Shown here in pieces: positions 1 to 5,679 of a stretch of 5,679 nt of DNA (position 1 is the first letter of the stretch; the number at the start of each line of letters is the position of its first letter). The notes below the pieces were generated by a model. That model was given only the letters and a program-made list of their open reading frames with translations, ran no database searches and was not told the DNA's origin. Source of the stretch: Candidatus Poribacteria bacterium. Lineage in GTDB: Bacteria; Poribacteria; WGA-4E; WGA-3G. Where the stretch lies: the NCBI GenBank assembly GCA_009835515.1, contig VXXH01000802.1:1-5679 (forward strand), read 5' to 3'. A program made the position numbers and the translations under genes.

Positions 1-78
1 CAGCAGCGATTTTGGGCAGATTTGTTGGGACAACGGGTGGATAGAAAAACAAGAACCGATTAGCAATGATCTATTGTA

Positions 79-198
79 ATAGGACTTACGCAATAATATT
101 TGACATAACCTCGTAGAACGGATAATATGCTTTGCGAGGAGGTTATAAAAGTGAACTGAAATCTCCTGCGGTATAAATCACTGGGGCGTAAGTCCTAT
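79..198. mobile_element. MITE-like element with 13-bp terminal inverted repeats
   Basis: Positions 79-91 (ATAGGACTTACGC) are repeated as a perfect reverse complement at 186-198 (GCGTAAGTCCTAT). Between them is a second inverted repeat, ATAACCTC at 105-112 against GAGGTTAT at 139-146. The element has no room for a transposase, so it would be non-autonomous and moved by an enzyme encoded elsewhere. If the terminal repeat is read as starting at GGACTTACGC (82) and ending at GCGTAAGTCC (195), each side is flanked by TA. That fits a TA target duplication of the IS630/Tc1 type, but TA is its own reverse complement and could simply be part of the repeat. The inverted repeats are seen directly. Mobility is inferred, and a long-range hairpin is the alternative reading. 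Confidence 0.55.
100..128 (+). promoter_or_regulatory. Candidate sigma70-type promoter inside the MITE-like element
   Basis: A perfect -35 consensus, TTGACA, lies at 100-105. Two overlapping -10 candidates follow: GATAAT at 121-126 (15-nt spacer, 5 of 6 consensus bases) and TAATAT at 123-128 (17-nt spacer, 4 of 6). Transcription would start near 133-140 and run toward the protease gene at 259, leaving a 5' leader of about 120 nt. The -35 box adjoins the left arm of the internal hairpin (105-112). Promoter sequences in this phylum are not well known to me, and AT-rich spacers give chance matches, so this is only a candidate. Confidence 0.35.
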
Positions 199-243
199 CT
201 TTATCAAACTTCGTCTAACACGGGGTGTGCACATACTTGAAGT

Positions 244-250
244 AGGAGGT
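244..250 (+). promoter_or_regulatory. Ribosome binding site of the metalloprotease gene
   Basis: AGGAGGT is a near-perfect anti-16S match, 8 nt before the ATG at 259. An in-frame TGA at 238-240 rules out any longer start, so this site fixes the start codon. Confidence 0.85.
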
Positions 251-258
251 GCCGCGTT

Positions 259-2742
259 ATGCAAATAAGAAGACTCTATTCCTTTTTTATGATTTCGTGG
301 ATAACCGTTGTGTTCATAACACACGGCGCAGCACAGAACACCGCCGATAGTCCAATGGCAACAGATTATTTCGAGCAGATTACGCTATTTTCGGGCGGCA
401 GAATCACGCGTTTTACACAGATGCCGATTCGCGTGCATATCTCACCTACGCTCAAAGCACACCCCTATCTAAATGAGATACGCTACGCCATGCGTACTTG
501 GGAGACCGCTACCGACGGGAAGATCCGGTTCCAAGAAACCGAAACCTTGGAGCAGGCAGACATCCGCGTTACCTCAACCTATACCGGTCGCCTGAGTTTC
601 CTTGATACGCGACTCGGTAGCGCGGAGTTAACGCGACTTGAGCAAGGTAAGTACACCGTTTCTGGTACTGATGTCCAAGCCCAAAAGGACAACACTAATC
701 AACCCGCAAACACCGCAGCCCATTTCAGAGTAGAGGTGATCCTTGTATTAGAGGGGGACGGCACCACCGGTGAACTCTCAGAAGAAAAGATGCGCACCGT
801 GTGCCTCCATGAATTTGGGCACGCCATCGGTTTATGGGGACACAGCCCAAATACCGATGATGTCTGCCACGCCATGGCGACGGCGCAACACCCAACGCCT
901 CGCGATATCAACACATTGCTGAAGATTTACGATACACCGCTCCACACCTCGCAGCACGATATTGCAATTGACCTTCTGAAAAAAGCGATCCAGACGAATC
1001 CGAGGCTCGCGCGTCCGCACTATCTCCTCGGGGCAGTCTACTTCGACAAAGGCGATATGACACCCGCGATTACTAATTTTCAGAACTGCCTCAAAGTTGA
1101 TCCGAACTATGAACCGGCAAAGGCGAAACTGATTCAAGCGTACCAAAAGACGGGACAGTCGAACCAAGCAGTCCGTCTCGTTGAACAGCGCGTGAAAAGC
1201 CAGCAAGGACACCGGTCCTTCCGTCAAAGTGCCGAATCCTATAACTCCCTCGGTACGCTCTACTACCAGCAAGGCGATATGGACAAGGCGATACAGGCGT
1301 TTGAGAACGCACTGAAACGCTCGCCGCATCACAAAACCGCGAAAAAGAACCTATGTCAACTCTTCCGTCAGAAAGCGTTCAATGCCTTAAAACGCCGCGC
1401 TTTTGACGAAGCAACCACATATTTTCAGAAAGCCATCCGTCTCGATCCGGAGGACGCTACCACCTATCGGGTCATGGGAGACGGATATGCACTCGCCTCC
1501 GAGTATTCCCAAGCGATTACATATTACCGAAAGGCATTGGAGCTCGCACCGGATGATGCCGAGGCACAGAAGAACCTCCTGAGCAGTTATAATAACCACG
1601 GCGTGGTGCTTAGGAATAAAGGTGAATGGGATGCAGCGATTCGCGCCTATCGCGACGCTTTAGCACTACAACCGACCTATCAACTCGCCAGAACAAACTT
1701 GATTGATGTCCTTTGGCAAAAAGCAAATGCCCGTCGGCAAGCCGGGCGTTCCACCGAGGCGATTGCGACCTATCTCGAATTGCAAGAACTGCACCCAGAC
1801 GATACAGATATCGCCAGTCTGCTTGGGGAATTGTATCTCAAAGTGCGAGACTACCCAGCAGCGATTTCAGCGTTTCATAAGATTTACACAGCACTACCGA
1901 CCGACGAACAGGCGAAGCATAACCTCGTCGCCGCATATCAGCAATATGCGCGGGCCTTGAGAAACCAAAGGGATTATAGTGCTGCACTGGTGCAGCTCCA
2001 GAAGGCGGTAGACCTCTTTCCGAACGACATCAATCTCCGTTTGAGCTTGGCGCAGGCGTATCAGCACACCGGCAAATATGAACAGGCAGAAAGCGAATTG
2101 GAACAGATTTTGGTGCAAGACCCTAACAATAAGAACGTAAAAACGGAACTCGTGAACCTCCAGGTCCGACGTGGAAATGCCTTGATGAACCGGAAGAAAT
2201 ACGCAGCGGCGGTCGCTGTCTTTGAAGGGATTCCGGCATCTGAAAAAACTATAGATATGCACAATATGATCGGCTATCTCTATCTCGTGCAGGACGAACA
2301 TCTCAAAGCATTGACAACTTTTGAGACCGTCCTCTCGAAACGCCCGAAGAATGCTGTCGCATATCAAAATCTGCTCTCGCTTGAATCGCAGCTCGATGTA
2401 ATGCTGAGTAAAGCGGGAGCCGCAGCCTCGCCAACACCCGGCACCGGCGAGGCTGCTCCAAACCCTGATGCGGTAAACCCGATCGCGGAGAAGTTGACTC
2501 GCGTACAATGTGCGCTCGTGCGCTGTTTAATGAACCGAAAAGAACCGAAAAATGCGATGAAGAAATACGAACAGGCGTTAGCGGTGAAACCGTACGCGCC
2601 AAAATCGAGAGACCTACTTATTGAGACCGGCAAGCTGCTCGCCAATTGGTTTCAAAAGCGAAACGATGTTGATAGACATGAGGCAATTGTGCGTTGGGCA
2701 ACCGAGTTAGATAGCAACTTTAAAGAATCGCTGGAGCCTTAA
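259..2742 (+). CDS. Secreted matrixin-like zinc metalloprotease with a long TPR array
   Basis: The 827-residue product starts with a signal peptide (hydrophobic stretch about 7-22, probable cleavage near the GAA/Q at 23-26), so it is exported. Residues about 50-210 form a metzincin-type catalytic domain. It shows a conserved Trp81, an ADI.V strand at 100-104, and a zinc motif with His184, Glu185, His188 and Gly191. The third His is at 195, one residue later than the classical HExxHxxGxxH spacing. The Met-turn is unusual: the expected Met position is Cys203, with Met206 close by. I see no cysteine-switch propeptide. Residues about 236-827 are TPR repeats, around 13-14 units, interrupted by an Ala/Pro/Gly-rich linker at about 719-741. 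TPRs bind proteins, so the array may present substrates or anchor the enzyme in a complex; that is inference. The next gene begins 31 nt downstream, which implies co-transcription. The fold assignment is firm, but peptidase activity is less certain because of the altered motif. Confidence 0.88.
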   Translation: MQIRRLYSFFMISWITVVFITHGAAQNTADSPMATDYFEQITLFSGGRITRFTQMPIRVHISPTLKAHPYLNEIRYAMRTWETATDGKIRFQETETLEQADIRVTSTYTGRLSFLDTRLGSAELTRLEQGKYTVSGTDVQAQKDNTNQPANTAAHFRVEVILVLEGDGTTGELSEEKMRTVCLHEFGHAIGLWGHSPNTDDVCHAMATAQHPTPRDINTLLKIYDTPLHTSQHDIAIDLLKKAIQTNPRLARPHYLLGAVYFDKGDMTPAITNFQNCLKVDPNYEPAKAKLIQAYQKTGQSNQAVRLVEQRVKSQQGHRSFRQSAESYNSLGTLYYQQGDMDKAIQAFENALKRSPHHKTAKKNLCQLFRQKAFNALKRRAFDEATTYFQKAIRLDPEDATTYRVMGDGYALASEYSQAITYYRKALELAPDDAEAQKNLLSSYNNHGVVLRNKGEWDAAIRAYRDALALQPTYQLARTNLIDVLWQKANARRQAGRSTEAIATYLELQELHPDDTDIASLLGELYLKVRDYPAAISAFHKIYTALPTDEQAKHNLVAAYQQYARALRNQRDYSAALVQLQKAVDLFPNDINLRLSLAQAYQHTGKYEQAESELEQILVQDPNNKNVKTELVNLQVRRGNALMNRKKYAAAVAVFEGIPASEKTIDMHNMIGYLYLVQDEHLKALTTFETVLSKRPKNAVAYQNLLSLESQLDVMLSKAGAAASPTPGTGEAAPNPDAVNPIAEKLTRVQCALVRCLMNRKEPKNAMKKYEQALAVKPYAPKSRDLLIETGKLLANWFQKRNDVDRHEAIVRWATELDSNFKESLEP

Positions 2743-2757
2743 CACTGACAATCCATA

Positions 2758-2763
2758 AAGGAG
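2758..2763 (+). promoter_or_regulatory. Ribosome binding site of the WD40-dockerin gene
   Basis: AAGGAG lies 10 nt before the ATG at 2774, inside the 31-nt gap after the protease gene. An in-frame TAA at 2756-2758 excludes an upstream start. A second ATG at 2780 is possible but less well spaced. Confidence 0.8.
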
Positions 2764-2773
2764 ACACGCGTCC

Positions 2774-5185
2774 ATGAAAATGAAAACAAGACTATTTTTG
2801 ATTTTAACCCTAATAGTAGTTTCAAGCCCCAGTATTGTGCCCTGTTTTGCGCAATATGCGGCACACACGCAGTTCAGTCTACCCGAAGGTGCCAAAGCAC
2901 GTCTTGGTAAAGGTGGCATAAATGAGATAGCGTATTCACCAGATGGCTCATTGCTTGCGGTAGCGAGTAGGATCGGTATCTGGTTGTATGATACCGAAAC
3001 GTCTGAAGCATTGGCACTGCTTACCGGACATACGGGCGGTGTCGCGAGGGTGTCGTTCAGTCCGGATGGCACTATCCTCGCTAGTGCGGGTGGGCGTTTT
3101 GATAGAACCGTGCGTTTATGGGACGTAGATACCGGCACGCTGAAAACCGAAATCACCACCGGGCATTTAGGCGATATATCGAGTATCTCTTTCAGGCCGG
3201 ATGGCACAACGCTGGCGAGTGGGAGTTTGGGTTTTGGTGCGACGGTGCGTTTATGGGACGTAGGTGCCGGCGCACTGAAATCCGAACTCAAAGGACTTTG
3301 GGGTGGTGTCACAAATCTATCGTTCAGTCCGGATGGTATGACCCTTGCCAGCGCTTGGGACTGGGACATGAAGGTGCGTTTATGGGATGTAGAAACAGGG
3401 ACGCTGAAATCCGAACTCACCACCGGGCATTCAGAGATCTATAGCATATTGTTCAGTCCGGATGGCACTACCCTCGCCAGCACAGGGGCGAGGGGAGACA
3501 CCACAGTGCGTTTATGGGATGTAGGGACAGGGACGTTGAAATCTGAAATCACCACCGGGCATTATTGGGGCAATATCAGGATAGCGTTCAGCCCGGATGC
3601 TACGACGCTTGCCAGCGGCAGTAATGACGACTGGAGGGTGTTGTTATGGGATGTTGCGACCGGCACCCTCAAAACTACGATCAAGGGACATCTGGCTGGG
3701 GTCGTGAGTGTATCATTCAGTCGGGATGGTTCAACGCTTGCCAGCGGAAGTTTTGACGGAACAGTCCGTTTGTGGGACGTTGCCACAGAGACGCTGAAAT
3801 CCGAGTTCATAGGGCATACAGCCCTCGGGAATATATCGTTCAGTCCCGACGGCGCAACGCTTGCCAGTAGTTCTGGCAGAGTGTTGAGTCTGTGGGATGT
3901 TGCGACCGGCACCCGCAAAATTACGATCAGTGGACATCTGCTCGGGATCAGATGTCTATCGTTCAGTCCGGATGGAGCCGTCCTTGCCAGTGGGAGTTCA
4001 AATGGACCGCTTCGTATTGATACAGCACGTTTATGGGACGTTGCCACTGACACACTGAAACTGAAATCCACGCTCGAAGGGGATTATTGGGTCAGCAGTC
4101 TATCATTCAGCCCAGATGGCACGATACTTGCCAGTGGGATTTGGGAAACTGGGGTTGGGATCTCGGAAGGGAAGGTGCGTTTGTGGGATGTTGCGACTGG
4201 CACGCTAAAATCCGAGCTTCCAGGGCATGTGGGTGATGTTCATAGTGTATCGTTCAGTCCGGATGGTTTGACGCTTGCCAGTGGAGGTCAGGACGAAACA
4301 GTGCGTTTGTGGGATGTTGCGACTGGCACGGTCAAAGCTACCTTCACAGAACATACAACCGCTGTGTACAGTGTATTGTTCAGTCCAGATGGGACGACCC
4401 TTGCCAGTGTAGATGAGAGGGTACGCTTGTGGGATGTTGCAACGGGCGCGGTGAAATTCACCTCCACTTTCACAGGAGCAGGTCGTGTGTTGTTCAAGCC
4501 GGATGGTTTGACACTTGCCAGTTATGGTGAGGGTGGCACGGTGCTGCTGTGGGACTTCCGACTGGCACCGTCAGAACCGCCACGCCTCGCAGCCGATGTC
4601 AATGACGATGGCGTAGTCAACATTCAAGACCTCGTCGCTGTTGCTGCCGCTTTCGGAGAAACAGGAGAGACACCCGCGGATGTCAACGGTGATGGTCAGG
4701 TTAACATCCAAGACCTCGTCGCCGTCGCTGCATCATTTGGAGAAGTGGCTGCCGGCGCGCCGTCTGCTGCCAATCTCTCCACAGAGACTGTGCAGCACTG
4801 GCTCTCCGCGGCGAAGCAGCTCAACCTCACAGATACCACCTCACAACGCGGCATCCGTCTCCTTGAGCAGCTCCTGTTAATGTTGACACCAAAAGAGACA
4901 GCACTGTTAGCGAACTATCCGAACCCGTTCAATCCAGAGACATGGATACCCTATCAGTTGGCAAATCCAGCAGATGTCACGCTTCGCATCTACACTATAG
5001 ACGGAAGTTTGGTACGCATGCTATCATTAGGACATAAAGGTATCGGTATGTACCAGAGTCGTAGTCGTGCGGCGTATTGGGACGGCAAAAACGAGATCGG
5101 TGAACCCGTCGCAAGCGGTGTCTATTTTTACACGCTCACAGCAGGCGATTTCACTGCAACGCGGAAAATGCTCATACGAAAGTGA
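2774..5185 (+). CDS. Secreted WD40 beta-propeller protein with dockerin and C-terminal sorting tail
   Basis: The 803-residue product has a signal peptide with probable cleavage after CFA (residue 26). Cys24 is not in a lipobox, so it is not an obvious lipoprotein. Residues 49-595 are 13 WD40 repeats of about 38-49 residues, typically SFSPDGTTLAS...VRLWDVATGTLKSE..GH. They should fold as one or two beta-propellers and act as a protein-binding platform. Residues about 606-655 form a type I dockerin with two calcium loops, D608-N610-D612-N616-D619 and D636-N638-D640-N644-D647, each followed by LVAVAA.FGE. A helical linker follows at about 665-710. The last part (714-803) is a FlgD-Ig/T9SS-like sorting domain with a NYPNPFNP start, a central YWDGKNEIGEPVASGVYFY and a basic end. 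This tail suggests export across the outer membrane or attachment to the surface. The first and last blades are the most divergent. No catalytic domain is visible, so the role is probably binding or scaffolding. Confidence 0.9.
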   Translation: MKMKTRLFLILTLIVVSSPSIVPCFAQYAAHTQFSLPEGAKARLGKGGINEIAYSPDGSLLAVASRIGIWLYDTETSEALALLTGHTGGVARVSFSPDGTILASAGGRFDRTVRLWDVDTGTLKTEITTGHLGDISSISFRPDGTTLASGSLGFGATVRLWDVGAGALKSELKGLWGGVTNLSFSPDGMTLASAWDWDMKVRLWDVETGTLKSELTTGHSEIYSILFSPDGTTLASTGARGDTTVRLWDVGTGTLKSEITTGHYWGNIRIAFSPDATTLASGSNDDWRVLLWDVATGTLKTTIKGHLAGVVSVSFSRDGSTLASGSFDGTVRLWDVATETLKSEFIGHTALGNISFSPDGATLASSSGRVLSLWDVATGTRKITISGHLLGIRCLSFSPDGAVLASGSSNGPLRIDTARLWDVATDTLKLKSTLEGDYWVSSLSFSPDGTILASGIWETGVGISEGKVRLWDVATGTLKSELPGHVGDVHSVSFSPDGLTLASGGQDETVRLWDVATGTVKATFTEHTTAVYSVLFSPDGTTLASVDERVRLWDVATGAVKFTSTFTGAGRVLFKPDGLTLASYGEGGTVLLWDFRLAPSEPPRLAADVNDDGVVNIQDLVAVAAAFGETGETPADVNGDGQVNIQDLVAVAASFGEVAAGAPSAANLSTETVQHWLSAAKQLNLTDTTSQRGIRLLEQLLLMLTPKETALLANYPNPFNPETWIPYQLANPADVTLRIYTIDGSLVRMLSLGHKGIGMYQSRSRAAYWDGKNEIGEPVASGVYFYTLTAGDFTATRKMLIRK
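2918..4558 (+). repeat. Tandem array of 13 WD40-coding repeats
   Basis: The TTC/TTT-type codon before the SPDG motif recurs at 2935, 3056, 3191, 3323, 3452, 3587, 3716, 3839, 3962, 4106, 4253, 4379 and 4493. Spacings are 114-147 bp and always a multiple of three. Inner repeats keep strong nucleotide identity, for example TTCAGTCCGGATGG and GTGCGTTTATGGGA. Repeats 2-5 carry a GTAG version after the WD codons and mostly ACCACCGGGCAT at the end. Repeats 6-12 carry GTTGC instead. The array is therefore made of at least two subfamilies that were amplified separately. Confidence 0.9.
4586..4750 (+). other. Dockerin-coding segment (two duplicated calcium-loop halves)
   Basis: Two half-domains of the WD40 protein, starting at 4595 and 4679, share much of their DNA sequence, including GATGTCAA and CAAGACCTCGTCGC. 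Each encodes a D.N.D...N..D calcium loop followed by a short helix. In known systems dockerins bind cohesin domains and depend on calcium. No cohesin is encoded within this window. Confidence 0.85.
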
Positions 5186-5187
5186 AT

Positions 5188-5212
5188 GGTAGAATCTTCG
5201 TCATCTTCTACC
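5188..5212 (+). terminator. Stem-loop after the WD40-dockerin gene, possible terminator or mRNA processing hairpin
   Basis: GGTAGAA at 5188-5194 pairs perfectly with TTCTACC at 5206-5212 around an 11-nt loop, starting 2 nt after the stop codon. The stem is only 7 bp and no T-run follows it, so it is not a standard intrinsic terminator. It may weaken read-through into the next gene or protect the upstream mRNA end. Confidence 0.3.
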
Positions 5213-5285
5213 CCGAAACCGCTACCCGTTACAGTTCTGAAATAATTTAAAACCTAACTATGTTGTCAATTTTTTGCGTTGAGTC

Positions 5286-5292
5286 AGGAGGT
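5286..5292 (+). promoter_or_regulatory. Ribosome binding site of the third gene
   Basis: AGGAGGT lies 5 nt before the ATG at 5298. An in-frame TGA at 5280-5282 excludes an earlier start. Confidence 0.8.
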
Positions 5293-5297
5293 TTGCA

Positions 5298-5679
5298 ATG
5301 AACAGAGCAGTTCCCATTTTCTTACCATTTATACTTGTCGTGTTGCTGCCCCAAGTGTTGCCTGCGTTTGCCGAAGAGATTTCGCCTGTATATGAATCCA
5401 TTGATCCGTATCTTGCCACGCCGGCCTCTGGTCACCTTTATGAGATCCCTGTCGTTGTCATGAGGTTTTTACCGACAGTGGATGGTGAAAATTTAGACAC
5501 CGCCAAGGTTCCTGGTTATTGGTACCTCGGGCACATTTCCTTGACAGACATAAAAGCCAGGATCGACACTTTCGATAAACGGATTAAGTTTATGCTTGAA
5601 GAAGGAAGCCGTTTTAGAGGCTACAAAGAGCCTGCTGCACTTCCCTCACTAGGCTATCGGGTCGTAGAATATATTACCA
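5298..5679 (+). CDS. Secreted protein of unknown function, 5' part only
   Basis: The reading frame is open from the ATG to the window edge (127 codons plus one base), so the gene is cut off at its 3' end. The product begins with a clear signal peptide: MNRA, then a hydrophobic stretch to about residue 23, with probable cleavage after AFA at 25. The mature part starts with acidic EE and continues with a predicted strand (IPVVVMRFLPT at about 50-60), a YWYLGHISL segment and a charged helix (DIKARIDTFDKRIKFMLEEG at about 84-103). It then runs into RFRGYKEPAALPSLGYRVVEYI. I do not recognise a characterised family, and no catalytic motif or repeat is visible in this part. The gene is on the same strand as its neighbours and 112 nt after the WD40 gene, with a weak hairpin between, so it may be co-transcribed or have its own promoter. 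The export signal and the start are well supported; the function is unknown. Confidence 0.8.
   Translation, partial: MNRAVPIFLPFILVVLLPQVLPAFAEEISPVYESIDPYLATPASGHLYEIPVVVMRFLPTVDGENLDTAKVPGYWYLGHISLTDIKARIDTFDKRIKFMLEEGSRFRGYKEPAALPSLGYRVVEYIT

Noticed and set aside
1..78. Possible 3' end of an upstream gene. Frame 1 is open to TAG at 61-63, frame 2 to TAA at 77-79 and frame 3 to TAG at 42-44.
   Set aside because: All three forward frames are open over a similar short length and none gives a recognisable C-terminus, so neither a frame nor a gene can be chosen.
832..1332. 166-codon minus-strand open frame inside the protease gene.
   Set aside because: It overlaps the zinc motif and TPR coding region entirely and has no domain of its own.
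2842..2851. Possible lipoprotein signal around Cys24 of the WD40-dockerin protein.
   Set aside because: The residues before the Cys (IVP) do not form a lipobox, whereas FA/Q two residues later is a good signal peptidase I site.
2707..3423. Long minus-strand open frame opposite the first WD40 blades, with repeated VPVSTSHKRT-like segments.
   Set aside because: It is the antisense shadow of the WD40 repeats: its repetition follows the blade period exactly, and the sense frame has a good RBS, a signal peptide and conserved domains.
3562..4071. Second minus-strand open frame opposite WD40 blades 6-9, again with VPVATSHKRT repeats.
   Set aside because: It has the same cause as the previous one. 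Repetitive DNA without stops on one strand keeps the antisense frame open, and it has no independent coding evidence.
5229..5264. Promoter-like TTACAG or TTCTGA with TAACTA or TATGTT before the third gene.
   Set aside because: The boxes match the consensus poorly and the spacings are either wrong or paired with weak boxes. In an AT-rich gap this is expected by chance.

Overview
The window looks like part of a bacterial genome from the candidate phylum Poribacteria, or a close relative of those sponge-associated and marine bacteria. The main reason is the C-terminal tail of the second gene. It has a helical linker, then a NYPNPFNPETWIPYQLA-type motif, and ends in a GVYFYTL...F.ATRKMLIRK pattern. 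I recall this tail as very common on secreted poribacterial proteins. The phylum call rests on memory of that family and could not be searched here. Base composition is moderate, and all three genes have strong AGGAG-type ribosome binding sites.

Layout: positions 1-258 are an upstream spacer. It holds a short (~120 bp) MITE-like element (79-198) with perfect 13-bp terminal inverted repeats and an internal hairpin. A possible sigma70-type promoter inside it points at the first gene. Three genes follow on the + strand. (1) 259-2742 encodes a secreted matrixin-like zinc metalloprotease fused to a long TPR array. (2) 2774-5185, only 31 nt downstream, encodes a secreted protein with 13 WD40 repeats, a dockerin domain and a FlgD/T9SS-like C-terminal sorting tail. 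(3) 5298-end, after a 112-nt gap with a small stem-loop, is the 5' part of a secreted protein I do not recognise.

All three products start with a signal peptide, so the cluster encodes proteins that work outside the cytoplasm. The first two genes are almost certainly co-transcribed. TPR and WD40 arrays are protein-binding scaffolds, and a dockerin is an adhesion module. A reasonable inference is a protease plus binding-scaffold set in the envelope or on the cell surface, possibly involved in contact with host or matrix proteins. No substrate or partner can be read from the sequence.

The most notable points are the altered zinc/Met-turn region of the protease, the WD40 array's signs of recent repeat expansion (including a two-blade duplication), and the mobile element with a promoter-like sequence just upstream. 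I see no tRNA, rRNA, CRISPR array or transposase gene.
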